The notes under the pieces are model-generated. The model did no database searches and had not been told where the DNA came from. It saw only the letters and a list, made by a program, of their open reading frames with translations. This document shows, in pieces, positions 28,117-37,033 of a stretch of DNA of 64,000 nt (its first letter is position 1; each line of letters starts with the position of its first letter). The DNA comes from Polaribacter porphyrae (GTDB lineage Bacteria; Bacteroidota; Bacteroidia; Flavobacteriales; Flavobacteriaceae): positions 396,256 through 460,255 of the forward strand of contig NZ_MSCN01000001.1 in the NCBI RefSeq assembly GCF_002954685.1, in the 5' to 3' direction. The translations under genes were made by a program, and so were the position numbers.

Positions 28117-29539
28117 CGAAATAATACGTTCTATAATTCTAACGTTTCACTATTTCTTTTTATTCTTTACGATTGCAATTGTGGGTGGTTATATAATTTT
28201 GGCAGTTTTCTCATCTAAAGAAACTGTTGATTATTTAAAGAAAAATAGTTTTATAAATTTTAAAGATTTAATAAAATCACCATTAGCACCATCAATATCA
28301 ATTATTGCACCTGCTTATAATGAAAGCTTAAATATTGTGGAGAATGTACGTTCACTTTTATCTACACATTATGTAAATTATGATGTAATTATTGTAAATG
28401 ATGGTAGCAAAGATGATAGTTTAGAAAAGTTAATTAAAGCTTACGATTTAGAGAAAGTAGAATATCTCATTAATTATAAAGTGCCAACAAAGCCTTTACG
28501 AGATGGAGTTTTTAAATCTAAAAACCCAGCTTTCGATAAATTAATTGTAGTTGATAAGCAAAATGGAGGAAAAGCTGATGCTTTAAATTGTGGGATAAAT
28601 ATTAGCGAAAGTAAATATTTAGCTTGTATAGATGTTGATTGTTTATTGTTAGAGGATTCTTTACAAAGAATGATTAAGCCATTTTTAGAACATACAGATA
28701 GAAAGGTTATTGCTTCTGGAGGAGTGATTAGAATTGCAAATTCTTGTAAAATTGAAGATGGAAAATTGATAGATATTAACTTCCCTGATAAATGGATAGA
28801 AAGAGTACAAATATTAGAATATTTAAGAGCTTTCTTATTAGGAAGAATGGCTTGGGCAAGATTAAATGGGTTATTGGTAATTTCTGGTGCTTTTGGGATT
28901 TTTGACAAAGAAATAGCCATAAAAGTAGGAGGCTATGATACTAAAACCGTTGGTGAAGATATGGAGATTATTGTGCGAATGAGAGCTTATATGGAAGAGC
29001 AAAACATAAAATACAAAGTGGCTTACATTCCTGACCCTTTATGTTGGACAGAAGCACCTGATGATAGAAAAATTTTAATATCTCAAAGAAATAGATGGAC
29101 TAGAGGAACTATAGAAACTTTAAAAATTCATAAGAAAATCAATTTTAATTATAAATATAGAGTATTGGGGTTATTGAGTTTTCCTTACTGGTTTATTTTT
29201 GAAAGAATGGCACCAATAGTAGAAGTGGTTGGTATGTTATACTTCTTGTTTTTAGTTTTTTATCAGCCATTGAATTGGAGTTTTGTTCTAGGTTTATTTC
29301 TATTAGCTTATTTGTTTTCGCTATTATTTTCTTTTGTAGCTATTTTTACAGAAGAGTTTACATACCACCAATATAAAAAGAAAGGTATTGGTTTAAAATT
29401 AGTACTTACCATTATTTTAGAACCATTTTTATTGCATCCAATAGTTTTGTACGCAGCAATGAGAGGTAATTATGATTATTATTTTAATAAGAAGAAGAAA
29501 TGGGGAGTAATGATAAGAAAAGGGCTTTCTAAAACATAA
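28106..29539 (+). CDS. Processive family 2 glycosyltransferase (PgaC/HasA-like synthase)
   Basis: 477 residues. N-terminal helix (about 12-35), GT-A domain with the full motif set: IIAPAYNES (67-74), VNDGSKDD around D99, substrate-binding D176-x-D178 in CIDVDCLL, catalytic GED 283-285 and QRNRW 327-331, then C-terminal helices (about 345-435). The QxxRW motif marks processive membrane synthases that make and extrude beta-linked polymers such as poly-GlcNAc, cellulose or hyaluronan. No PilZ domain is present. The 11-bp overlap with the HEAT gene and downstream outer-membrane barrel suggest a polymer synthesised here and exported. The sugar is unknown. Confidence 0.88.
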   Translation: MEFNEIIRSIILTFHYFFLFFTIAIVGGYIILAVFSSKETVDYLKKNSFINFKDLIKSPLAPSISIIAPAYNESLNIVENVRSLLSTHYVNYDVIIVNDGSKDDSLEKLIKAYDLEKVEYLINYKVPTKPLRDGVFKSKNPAFDKLIVVDKQNGGKADALNCGINISESKYLACIDVDCLLLEDSLQRMIKPFLEHTDRKVIASGGVIRIANSCKIEDGKLIDINFPDKWIERVQILEYLRAFLLGRMAWARLNGLLVISGAFGIFDKEIAIKVGGYDTKTVGEDMEIIVRMRAYMEEQNIKYKVAYIPDPLCWTEAPDDRKILISQRNRWTRGTIETLKIHKKINFNYKYRVLGLLSFPYWFIFERMAPIVEVVGMLYFLFLVFYQPLNWSFVLGLFLLAYLFSLLFSFVAIFTEEFTYHQYKKKGIGLKLVLTIILEPFLLHPIVLYAAMRGNYDYYFNKKKKWGVMIRKGLSKT

Positions 29540-29561
29540 CTAACAATTAATTCCCCCAATA

Positions 29562-31988
29562 ATGGCAATTAAAAAAATAAATAAAAAGATAAGAAAATAC
29601 ATTTTACTATGCTTTTCATTATTGTTAACCTTTTGGTTAATGAGTTTGTACGAATACAGTGCAACTTTTTTAAGTGGTAAGGAAACAGATAATTTTTTAA
29701 AGTATATCTGCTTCAAATTTTTAAATCATTTTTTAACCATACTTTTTGTTTTTATCATTTTTTTGCCTTTTTATTATTTGTTGGCAAAGAAAAAGTCTAA
29801 AAAAGGGCTTTTATTTATTAAAATAATTTTTATAATTCTCATAATCGTTGAGTTTTCACTTACAAAATACAGTCTTACTACATTATTAAATTTAGGAGCA
29901 GATTTATTAGGATATTCCTTGGATGATATTTACTTGACAGTAACGTCATCAGAAAGTACATCAATATTTTATTTTATCTCTTTTTTAATATTTCCAATAT
30001 TATTTTTAGCAAGTTGTTTCTTTCTTAAAAAAGCAGAATTTTTTAAATATTCTGGTAGAATTTTTATTACAATTACACTCGTAGTTTTAATTTTAAAATT
30101 TGCATTACCAAGTTTTTCTGAATCCAATTATGAAAATAAAACCTATTTTTTTATTGCTGATGTAATAAAATATCAACTTGAAAAAAGAGAAGTAAATGCC
30201 ATTCAGTTAGAAGGTAATAATGAATACCCATTCTTAAAGCCATCTGAAGCTACAAAAGATGTATTATCTCCATTTTTTAATATAGGAGTAGAAAAACCGA
30301 ATATTGTAATATTATTGGTAGAAGGTTTGGGATCTGAATTTGTAGGAGACAGACAGTTTAGTGGATTTACACCTTATTTGAATTCCTTAATTCCAAAATC
30401 ACTATTTTGGGATAATTTTTTAAGTAATACAGGTAGAACTTTTGGAGCTTTACCATCTTTAATGGCTTCATTACCTTTTGGTGAAAAAGGCTTTTTAGAG
30501 ATTGAAAATACACCAACTCATATATCATTATTTAGTATTTTAAAGAAAAACGGATACACAACTTCTTTCTTTTCTGGAGATCAATCTAGTTTTGATAAAA
30601 AAATTAATTTTTTAGAATACAATGGAGTAGAAAATATTATTGATGAAAATAAATACGACGACTCTTACCCTAAATCTGTTAATGGTTCAAATGGTTTTAC
30701 TTGGGGGTATTCAGATTATGAGATTTTTAAAAAAACATTAAGTGTTTTAGATGATATACAAACTCCAAGATTAGATTTAATTACCACGCAAACCATACAT
30801 GAACCTTTTACATTTCCAGTAAAAGAAAAATACCTTGTTAAGATTGATAGTATATTGAATTCAGGTACAAAGTTAAAAGCTACCAAAAAGCAAATTAGTA
30901 GCAATAAAGATATTTTTGCTAGTATTTTGTATGCAGATGCAAGTATAAAAATGTTTTTTGAAGCTTATAAAAAAAGATCAGAATTTAAGAATACTATTTT
31001 TATTATTTCTGGTGATCACAGGCTTATTCCAATAGCACAAAAAGATAAATTATGTAGATTTAATGTACCTTTCTTTATTTACAGCCCAATGTTAAAAAAA
31101 GCTGCTAAAATGAAAGCTATAAACTCTCATTATGATTTTGTACCCACAATTTTATCATTTTTATCTAAAAATTATGATGTTACCTTACCAAAAGAAACTG
31201 CTTGGGTAGGTGAGGGAATTGATACTTCCAAAATATTTAGAAATATTCATAAAATTCCACTAATGCGTTATAAAGGTAGTATTAATGATTTTATTTATAA
31301 AGACTATATGTATTCTGATGGTAATTTATTCAAAATAAAAGAAGACTTTAATACCTATAAAATTTCTGATAAAAAAGTATTAAACGAAATTACAAACCAT
31401 TTTAAAACCTTTAAAAGTTTAAATGCTTACGCTACACAGAATGATAAAATTTATCCTAAAAACGCAGATGCAGTAGTTGCTGAAATTTATCAGTTTACGC
31501 CAGAAGAATTAGCAAAAGTTGAAGAAATAACCAAAGATTTAACTATAGATGATATGTTTATGGCTGCTAGACAAAAAGCCTTTAATAATCAAAGAGAAAC
31601 AGCAAGATTAATCTGTAATTACATTCTTAAAAAAGTACCCAATTATGTAGATGTAAGAATTTTAAAAGGGAGAACACTGGCTTGGGATGGTAAATATAAA
31701 GCAGCAGAAGAAGAGTTATTAAATGCATTAAAAAGATCTCCTTATTATGATGATGTTTACCTAGCATTACTAGATATGTATTGGTGGTCTTCACAAAATG
31801 AAAAATCAAAAATAATTGTAGAAAAAGCAATAAAAAATCAAATTAAAAATGATGATGTTGCTTTTAAAATGGCAAGGGCTTTTGCTACTATGAATAACAC
31901 TGAAAAAGCAGAAAAAATTATTGATAGCATTTTAAAGAAACAACCAAAAAATAAGGTATATATAAAATTTAAAAAATCATTACAATGA
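29562..31988 (+). CDS. LtaS/sulfatase-like phosphoglycerol or phosphoethanolamine transferase with C-terminal TPR domain
   Basis: 808 residues. Five N-terminal membrane helices (to about 180), then an extracytoplasmic alkaline-phosphatase-fold domain (about 245-560) with PNIVILLVEGLG (metal ligand E254), nucleophile T293 in TGRTFGALPS, H413 in TIHEPF and D485-H486 in SGDHRLIP. This layout is that of lipoteichoic acid synthase and OpgB-type transferases, which place phosphoglycerol or phosphoethanolamine on a glycan or lipid. Residues about 650-808 are TPR repeats closely resembling those at the start of the next gene product. It overlaps that gene by 4 bp. The donor group cannot be decided by sequence; true sulfatase activity is unlikely because no formylglycine Cys/Ser motif is seen. 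Confidence 0.82.
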   Translation: MAIKKINKKIRKYILLCFSLLLTFWLMSLYEYSATFLSGKETDNFLKYICFKFLNHFLTILFVFIIFLPFYYLLAKKKSKKGLLFIKIIFIILIIVEFSLTKYSLTTLLNLGADLLGYSLDDIYLTVTSSESTSIFYFISFLIFPILFLASCFFLKKAEFFKYSGRIFITITLVVLILKFALPSFSESNYENKTYFFIADVIKYQLEKREVNAIQLEGNNEYPFLKPSEATKDVLSPFFNIGVEKPNIVILLVEGLGSEFVGDRQFSGFTPYLNSLIPKSLFWDNFLSNTGRTFGALPSLMASLPFGEKGFLEIENTPTHISLFSILKKNGYTTSFFSGDQSSFDKKINFLEYNGVENIIDENKYDDSYPKSVNGSNGFTWGYSDYEIFKKTLSVLDDIQTPRLDLITTQTIHEPFTFPVKEKYLVKIDSILNSGTKLKATKKQISSNKDIFASILYADASIKMFFEAYKKRSEFKNTIFIISGDHRLIPIAQKDKLCRFNVPFFIYSPMLKKAAKMKAINSHYDFVPTILSFLSKNYDVTLPKETAWVGEGIDTSKIFRNIHKIPLMRYKGSINDFIYKDYMYSDGNLFKIKEDFNTYKISDKKVLNEITNHFKTFKSLNAYATQNDKIYPKNADAVVAEIYQFTPEELAKVEEITKDLTIDDMFMAARQKAFNNQRETARLICNYILKKVPNYVDVRILKGRTLAWDGKYKAAEEELLNALKRSPYYDDVYLALLDMYWWSSQNEKSKIIVEKAIKNQIKNDDVAFKMARAFATMNNTEKAEKIIDSILKKQPKNKVYIKFKKSLQ

Positions 31989-33265
31989 TAAAAAAAGAAT
32001 TAATTCCGTTTTTGCTATTTATATTAATGGTTATTTCAGTAAATATAGCATCTGCACAAAAAAAAGTATTTAATGGCAATCCAGATACAGCATTTAAAAT
32101 AGCAAGAGACTTGGCTTTTAATGGTAAACGTAAACAAGCTCAAGATTCATTAAAATTCATATTAACTAAATATCCAGATTATTTAGATATCCGTGCTTTT
32201 TTAGCTAGTACCTATTCTTGGGATGGTAATTATAACAAAGCTAGAAATGAATTTAAATACGTATTAAATAAAGATGATAAACGAAAAACAGACTGGATTG
32301 CATATATTAAAAATGAACAATATGCAGAAAAGTATTATAAATCTTTACTATTAGTTGAAAAGGCACTAAAGCTTTTTCCTAACGATGCTGACTTATTATT
32401 ACTTAAAGCAAAATCAGAATTTAATAGAAGAAATAGAGAAGAAGCTTATGGAATTGTTCAAAAAGCAGTTAAAATTCACCCTAAAAATCAAGAATTACTT
32501 AACTATAAAAACTCGTTAGAAGCAGAATTAAGATTTAATACAATAGGTGTTAGTGTTTCTACTGATTATTATGATTTAGATAAAGACAATGGAAGAGCAA
32601 ATATGTATTACACTTCAGTAACATATTCTAGGCAAACAAAATATGGAAGTATTATTTCGAGATTTAACTATACAAATCGTTTTGAAACAGATAATTACCA
32701 GTTTGAAATAGATATGTATCCAAGAATAATAAATGGTTTGTATGCATACCTTAATGCTGGGTATTCCAACAGTCCATTAAATCCTACTCAACGTTATGGA
32801 TTTGAGCTGTATAAATCTTTACCCAAAAGTTTAGAAGTTTCTTTAGGATTTAGATGGTTGAAATTTTCAACTGAAACTACTATTTATACAGGCTCTTTAG
32901 GATGGTATACAGGAAATAGTTATTTGGGTTTAAGGGGTTATATGACTCCTGGTGATCCAGGAACAAGTGGTTCAGGAAGGGTAATTTATAGAAAATTTAG
33001 AGAGGATGCTGATAATTATTTTAATATTGAAGTAGGTTTTGGAGCCTCACCAGCTTTGGATCGTTTTGCCCCAGGTTTTACTGGTAATGAAATCTTTCAA
33101 TTAGATTCTCAAGCACTAGTTTTAGGCTATTTCTTTTCTACTAAAAATAAGAAAAATCTATGGGGTTTTACAGCAAGTATGTTTAGAGAAGAAAAACCAT
33201 TTTCTAAAGGAGATTATTTTTTATATACCTCTTTAGGAGTTTCATATTCAATACGATTTAAGTAA
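31985..33265 (+). CDS. TPR + YaiO-type outer-membrane beta-barrel protein
   Basis: 426 residues: signal peptide (to about SAQ25), TPR repeats about 30-180, then a beta barrel about 185-426 of the YaiO type, opening with NTIGVSVSTDYYDLDKDNG and ending in SLGVSYSIRFK with a C-terminal aromatic-basic pattern. Periplasmic TPRs attached to an outer-membrane barrel recall PgaA, BcsC and AlgK/AlgE, which pass polymers across the outer membrane; by analogy this may be the export pore for the GT2 product (inference). Its TPR segment IARDLAFNGKRKQAQ parallels ARQKAFNNQRETAR in the preceding protein. Last gene of the operon. Confidence 0.82.
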   Translation: MIKKELIPFLLFILMVISVNIASAQKKVFNGNPDTAFKIARDLAFNGKRKQAQDSLKFILTKYPDYLDIRAFLASTYSWDGNYNKARNEFKYVLNKDDKRKTDWIAYIKNEQYAEKYYKSLLLVEKALKLFPNDADLLLLKAKSEFNRRNREEAYGIVQKAVKIHPKNQELLNYKNSLEAELRFNTIGVSVSTDYYDLDKDNGRANMYYTSVTYSRQTKYGSIISRFNYTNRFETDNYQFEIDMYPRIINGLYAYLNAGYSNSPLNPTQRYGFELYKSLPKSLEVSLGFRWLKFSTETTIYTGSLGWYTGNSYLGLRGYMTPGDPGTSGSGRVIYRKFREDADNYFNIEVGFGASPALDRFAPGFTGNEIFQLDSQALVLGYFFSTKNKKNLWGFTASMFREEKPFSKGDYFLYTSLGVSYSIRFK

Positions 33266-33274
33266 GTTTGGTGA

Positions 33275-33832
33275 TTATTTTAACTCAATTTTTGAATTAC
33301 TATTTTTAAGTAAATCTACATAATCATCAACTTTAAAGGTTTCAGAATTAAATCTAGAAGACCTATTTCTACCTTCTTTTTGTCTTACAATACTCCTTGT
33401 AAAACGTCTTATTTCTTCTTCTGTTGTTAAAATGATACCAGGTATAGGTGTACTTTCTCCATTTTCATCTTTAGCTACCATAGTAAAGTAAGAGGAGTTA
33501 CAATGTTTAGTTTCTCCAGTTCTTATGTTTTCAGAAACTACTCGTAAACCTACAACCATAGAAGTTCTACCAGTATAATTAATAGATGCTTTAAGTGTAA
33601 CTAATTCACCAACCTCAATTGGGTTTAAAAAATCAACTTTATTCACAGAAGCAGTTACACAGTAATTTTCAGAATGTTTAGAAGCACAAGCAAATGCAAT
33701 TTGATCCATCAAATTTAAAATATGTCCACCATGAATTTTGCCGCTAAAATTAGAGTGAGAAGGTAACATTAACTCTGTTATTGTTAATTGAGAATCTTTA
33801 ACAAGTTTGAATTTTTTTTGATGATTTTTCAT
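33275..33832 (-). CDS. Acyl-CoA thioesterase, hotdog fold
   Basis: 185 residues. The hotdog thioesterase pattern is present: an N-terminal SQLTITELMLPSHSNFSGKI, then HGGHILNLMDQIAFACASKH with the conserved acidic Asp of the catalytic helix, and NYCVTASVNKVDFLNPIEVG. It hydrolyses fatty acyl-CoA to free acid and CoA in the cytoplasm; chain-length preference is unknown. A charged C-terminal tail of about 45 residues follows the domain. Convergent with the YaiO gene (9-bp gap). Stand-alone gene. Confidence 0.9.
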   Translation of the reverse strand: MKNHQKKFKLVKDSQLTITELMLPSHSNFSGKIHGGHILNLMDQIAFACASKHSENYCVTASVNKVDFLNPIEVGELVTLKASINYTGRTSMVVGLRVVSENIRTGETKHCNSSYFTMVAKDENGESTPIPGIILTTEEEIRRFTRSIVRQKEGRNRSSRFNSETFKVDDYVDLLKNSNSKIELK

Positions 33833-33836
33833 AACT

Positions 33837-33844
33837 CAAAAGTA
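33837..33844 (-). promoter_or_regulatory. -7 box at the thioesterase start
   Basis: Minus strand TACTTTTG, ending 4 bp before the ATG at 33832, so the mRNA may have essentially no leader. The same geometry is seen at murQ. Confidence 0.35.
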
Positions 33845-34064
33845 CAAATCTTTTTTTCTCAATGATTGGTTTCATCAAAAAACTAAATTTTTCAACGATT
33901 TTTTTTCCTTTTTAAGTTTTATTTTTCCCTTTTACTAGTATTTTATTGCTAAAACTTATAGTTTTTATGTCATTTGTATAGAAATTATAAAAAAGAATTA
34001 ACGACTATAATTAAACTAATACAAAACAGATAAATCTAATTTAATACTTAATACATACATCATA

Positions 34065-34847
34065 ATGAAAAAAAACTACATTTTTAAATTTGCCTTATTT
34101 TTAATTCCAGCATCAGCATTTATATTATTATCTTTTTCATCAGGAAGAAATAATGGTTTTTCAGGATCACCAGGAGATGGAGGAAATAACTGTACAGCTT
34201 GTCATACAGGAACAGCTAGTAATAGTAATATGACAATAACAACCAATATACCAGTTACTGGGTATGCCTTTAATAAACAATATGACGTTACCATTACCAA
34301 TTCTGATGGTAGAGTTAGAAACGGTTTTCAAGTAACTGCAGAAAAAGATAGTGATAATAGTAGGGTTGGTACATTTATAGCTACAACTAATGAAACACAA
34401 GCAGTAAATAGCAGTCAAAGAATAACTCATACTAGCAATGGAAATGGGCAAAGTTCTTGGAGTTTTAAATGGACATCTCCTTCGTCTGATGTTGGTAAAA
34501 TTACATTTTATGGAGCTTCAGTTTCTGGTAACGGTTCTGGTAGTTCTGGCGATCAAGTATATTTAGGTAAATCTACATCAACACCATCTTTAAGCATTGC
34601 AGAAGCAAATCGTTTAGATTTTAAATCATTTCCAAATCCTGCACGTGATAGAATTACCATACAGTTATCATCTGAAAGTGATGAGACTAGGGTTGAGTTT
34701 TACGATAATTTAGGCAAATTAGCACTTGCACAAAAAATTACATCTACCAATAATAAAGTTGATGTAAATAACTTATCTTCAGGAATTTATATTTTGAAAG
34801 TAATTTCTGACAACAAAATAGGAACTCAAAAGTTTATAAAAAGATAG
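34065..34847 (+). CDS. Secreted choice-of-anchor/Reeler-like protein with CxxCH motif and T9SS type A sorting domain
   Basis: 260 residues. Signal peptide 1-25 or so, then SGSPGDGGNNCTACHTG with C43-T-A-C46-H47, a c-type heme attachment motif. Residues 52-170 form a beta sandwich of the Reeler/choice-of-anchor V kind (TNIPVTGYAFNKQYDVTITN). Residues about 185-260 are a type IX secretion sorting domain with SFPNPARD near 192 and LSSGIYILKVISDNKIGTQK at the end, which directs export and surface attachment or release. A single heme group or a metal site is possible; in this family the motif is common but its function is unknown. Single gene with its own terminator. Confidence 0.85.
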   Translation: MKKNYIFKFALFLIPASAFILLSFSSGRNNGFSGSPGDGGNNCTACHTGTASNSNMTITTNIPVTGYAFNKQYDVTITNSDGRVRNGFQVTAEKDSDNSRVGTFIATTNETQAVNSSQRITHTSNGNGQSSWSFKWTSPSSDVGKITFYGASVSGNGSGSSGDQVYLGKSTSTPSLSIAEANRLDFKSFPNPARDRITIQLSSESDETRVEFYDNLGKLALAQKITSTNNKVDVNNLSSGIYILKVISDNKIGTQKFIKR

Positions 34848-34870
34848 TTAATTTTAGTTTTTGATGTTTA

Positions 34871-34901
34871 AAACCGATTGTATATTTACAATCGGTTTTT
34901 T
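34871..34901 (+). terminator. Terminator after the T9SS protein
   Basis: CCGATTGTA (34874-34882) pairs with TACAATCGG (34887-34895), flanked by A and T runs; the plus-strand T tract follows immediately. Confidence 0.85.
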
Positions 34902-34945
34902 ATATGCAGTATTTAAAGTAAATTTGTGTATCAAAAAATCTGAAA

Positions 34946-36121
34946 ATGAACTATATTTTATTTGATGGTGATGTAAGAAAATCTTTATTACCATTTACCT
35001 ATACAAAACCTGTTGCAGATATACGAGTTGGTATTTTAACCATTAGAGAAAAATGGGAAAAATACTTGAGCTTAACCACAACAACCATTACAGAAGAATA
35101 TTTAGAAGAAAAATATCCAATGGTTGAGCTTGATAAAAATATTCTAATAAATGCATCTTTTTGCCCAACAAAAAACTTGGTTGATAAAGTGAAAAACTTA
35201 TCTGAAAATGAAGCTATTTTTAAAGGAGAAGATGTAATCGCTTTTTTTACAACTAATACTCAAGAAGAGGTAAATTTTGATAACTATACTCAAATTGAGT
35301 TTGATGAAGATATCATTCAAATTAAAAATACGTGGGATATTTTTTCTTTAAATAGTAAAGCAATTCAACAAGATTTTAATTTATTAACAGAAGGTAGAAA
35401 ATCGCAACCTATTCCAGAAGGAACAAGGTACATCAACAAAGAAAATATTTTTATTGAAGAAGGAGCAACAATTACTTTTTCTATTTTGAACGCAAAAACT
35501 GGGCCAATTTACATTGGTAAAGATGCTAAAGTAATGGAAAGTAGTGTGATAAAAGGACCCTTTGGAATGTGTAACAATGCAGAGGTAAAAATGGCTGCAA
35601 GAATATCTGATGGTACAACTTTAGGGCCTTATTGTAAAGTTGGGGGAGAAGTGAGTAATTCAGTTTTAATGGGATATTCAAGTAAAGGTCATGATGGGTA
35701 TTTAGGGAATTCAGTTTTAGGTGAATGGTGTAATTTAGGAGCAGACACAAATAATTCTAACCTTAAAAATAATTATGCAGAAGTAAAATTATGGAATTAT
35801 AACACAGGTCGTTTTGCCAAAACAGGTTTGCAGTTTTGTGGTTTAATGATGGGAGATCACTCAAAATGTGGAATAAATACAATGTTTAATACAGGAACTG
35901 TAATTGGGGTTTCAGCCAATATTTTTGGTAGCGGATTTCCAAGAAATTTTGTACCTTCTTTTAGTTGGGGAGGTGCATCTGGTTTTACAGAGTATAAAAC
36001 AAATAAAGTTTTTGAGGTTGCAGAAATAGTAATGAAACGTAGAAATATTATTTTTGATGAAGTTGAGCAACGTATTTTAGAAAGTGTTTACGAAGAAACA
36101 AAACAGTATCGTAACTATTAA
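34946..36121 (+). CDS. GlmU-family sugar nucleotidyltransferase-like protein with left-handed beta-helix
   Basis: 391 residues. The N-terminal half opens MNYILFDGDVRKSLLPFTYT followed by KPVADIRVGILTIREKWE, typical of the Bacteroidota GlmU-like family. The C-terminal half shows hexapeptide repeats of a left-handed beta helix (for example EWCNLGADTNNSNL and FCGLMMGDHSKCGIN). Members are annotated as UDP-GlcNAc or mannose-1-phosphate nucleotidyl/acetyltransferases, but the N-terminal domain lacks an obvious G-x-G-T-R nucleotide loop, so it may not be a functional GlmU. Stand-alone, between two terminators. Confidence 0.82.
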   Translation: MNYILFDGDVRKSLLPFTYTKPVADIRVGILTIREKWEKYLSLTTTTITEEYLEEKYPMVELDKNILINASFCPTKNLVDKVKNLSENEAIFKGEDVIAFFTTNTQEEVNFDNYTQIEFDEDIIQIKNTWDIFSLNSKAIQQDFNLLTEGRKSQPIPEGTRYINKENIFIEEGATITFSILNAKTGPIYIGKDAKVMESSVIKGPFGMCNNAEVKMAARISDGTTLGPYCKVGGEVSNSVLMGYSSKGHDGYLGNSVLGEWCNLGADTNNSNLKNNYAEVKLWNYNTGRFAKTGLQFCGLMMGDHSKCGINTMFNTGTVIGVSANIFGSGFPRNFVPSFSWGGASGFTEYKTNKVFEVAEIVMKRRNIIFDEVEQRILESVYEETKQYRNY

Positions 36122-36171
36122 TCTTTTATGTTTTACAGGCTCAAGAGATTAAAAAGCCAATAAAATAACAC

Positions 36172-36211
36172 AAAAAAGCCTGAAAATGAATCTTCACTTT
36201 CAGGCTTTTTA
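36172..36211. terminator. Bidirectional terminator between the GlmU-like gene and the ECF operon
   Basis: AAAAAGCCTGAAA (about 36173-36185) pairs with TTTCAGGCTTTTT (36198-36210), with A and T runs on both sides. It serves the two convergent units. Confidence 0.88.
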
Positions 36212-36272
36212 GTATTTGTTTGTTGTAAGTTACTAACTCAAGTTTTTTTGAGAAAATTTAGATAATACTCTT

Positions 36273-37007
36273 TTAACTTCTATTAATCACATCACCAGAA
36301 CCAACTGATTTAGTATCAACATGCTTTGGATCTCCTTTATAATAAATGCTACCAGAGCCTACAACTTTTGCTTTTATCTTTTTATTTACTGTTGTTTTTA
36401 TATTTCCAGAACCAGCAATAGTAGCTTTTAAACTATCAGTAGTTAAATCGTAGGCTTTAATACTTCCAGAACCAGCAATAGAACAAGTAAATTCAGTTGA
36501 GTTTCCAGATAATTTTATGTTTCCAGAACCACCAATATTAGAATTGATTTCATCTGCATCTACATTTAATGTAATATTACCTGAACCCCCTAAAGAAACT
36601 GAAAAATTTTCACTTTTAATGGTGCCCTCGTTTTTTACATTACCAGAACCTCCTAAAGAAACTTTATCAATATCGTTATAAGTTACTGTAACAGTTAACC
36701 TTTTTGTGGTTCTTATATTAACATTTTTTTCATATTTAATTTTTAAAGTACCACCTTTTACTTCGGTTTCTATGTAAGGGATAATGTTTTCTTCACCCTC
36801 AATAGTAATTTTACCCTCTTTTCCTTTTACAAGAATTACGTCAAAAGAACCACCAATTCCTATTCCATCATAATCTGATGTTGTTCTATTAACAGTAACA
36901 ACATTACCATTTCCTTTAATTTTTTTACCATTTCCCCACCAATTTTGGGCATTTGCTGATATACTTATTGTTAAAATAAGTAGCGTAAATGTAATTTTTT
37001 TAAACAT
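36273..37007 (-). CDS. Secreted head-GIN/DUF2807 adhesin-like protein
   Basis: 244 residues with signal peptide ending ISANAQ21. The body is a right-handed beta-helix-like DUF2807 domain with seven regularly spaced GSG turns: GGSGNV, GGSGNI (twice), AGSGSI, AGSGNI, VGSGSI and VGSGDV. Such proteins are annotated as putative autotransporter adhesin head GIN domain; function unproven. It is the last gene of the ECF sigma operon, 26 bp after the DYG-repeat protein, so its expression is probably tied to the sigma factor. Confidence 0.85.
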   Translation of the reverse strand: MFKKITFTLLILTISISANAQNWWGNGKKIKGNGNVVTVNRTTSDYDGIGIGGSFDVILVKGKEGKITIEGEENIIPYIETEVKGGTLKIKYEKNVNIRTTKRLTVTVTYNDIDKVSLGGSGNVKNEGTIKSENFSVSLGGSGNITLNVDADEINSNIGGSGNIKLSGNSTEFTCSIAGSGSIKAYDLTTDSLKATIAGSGNIKTTVNKKIKAKVVGSGSIYYKGDPKHVDTKSVGSGDVINRS

Positions 37008-37033
37008 GATTTTTATTTTTTAAGTTGATTTTA

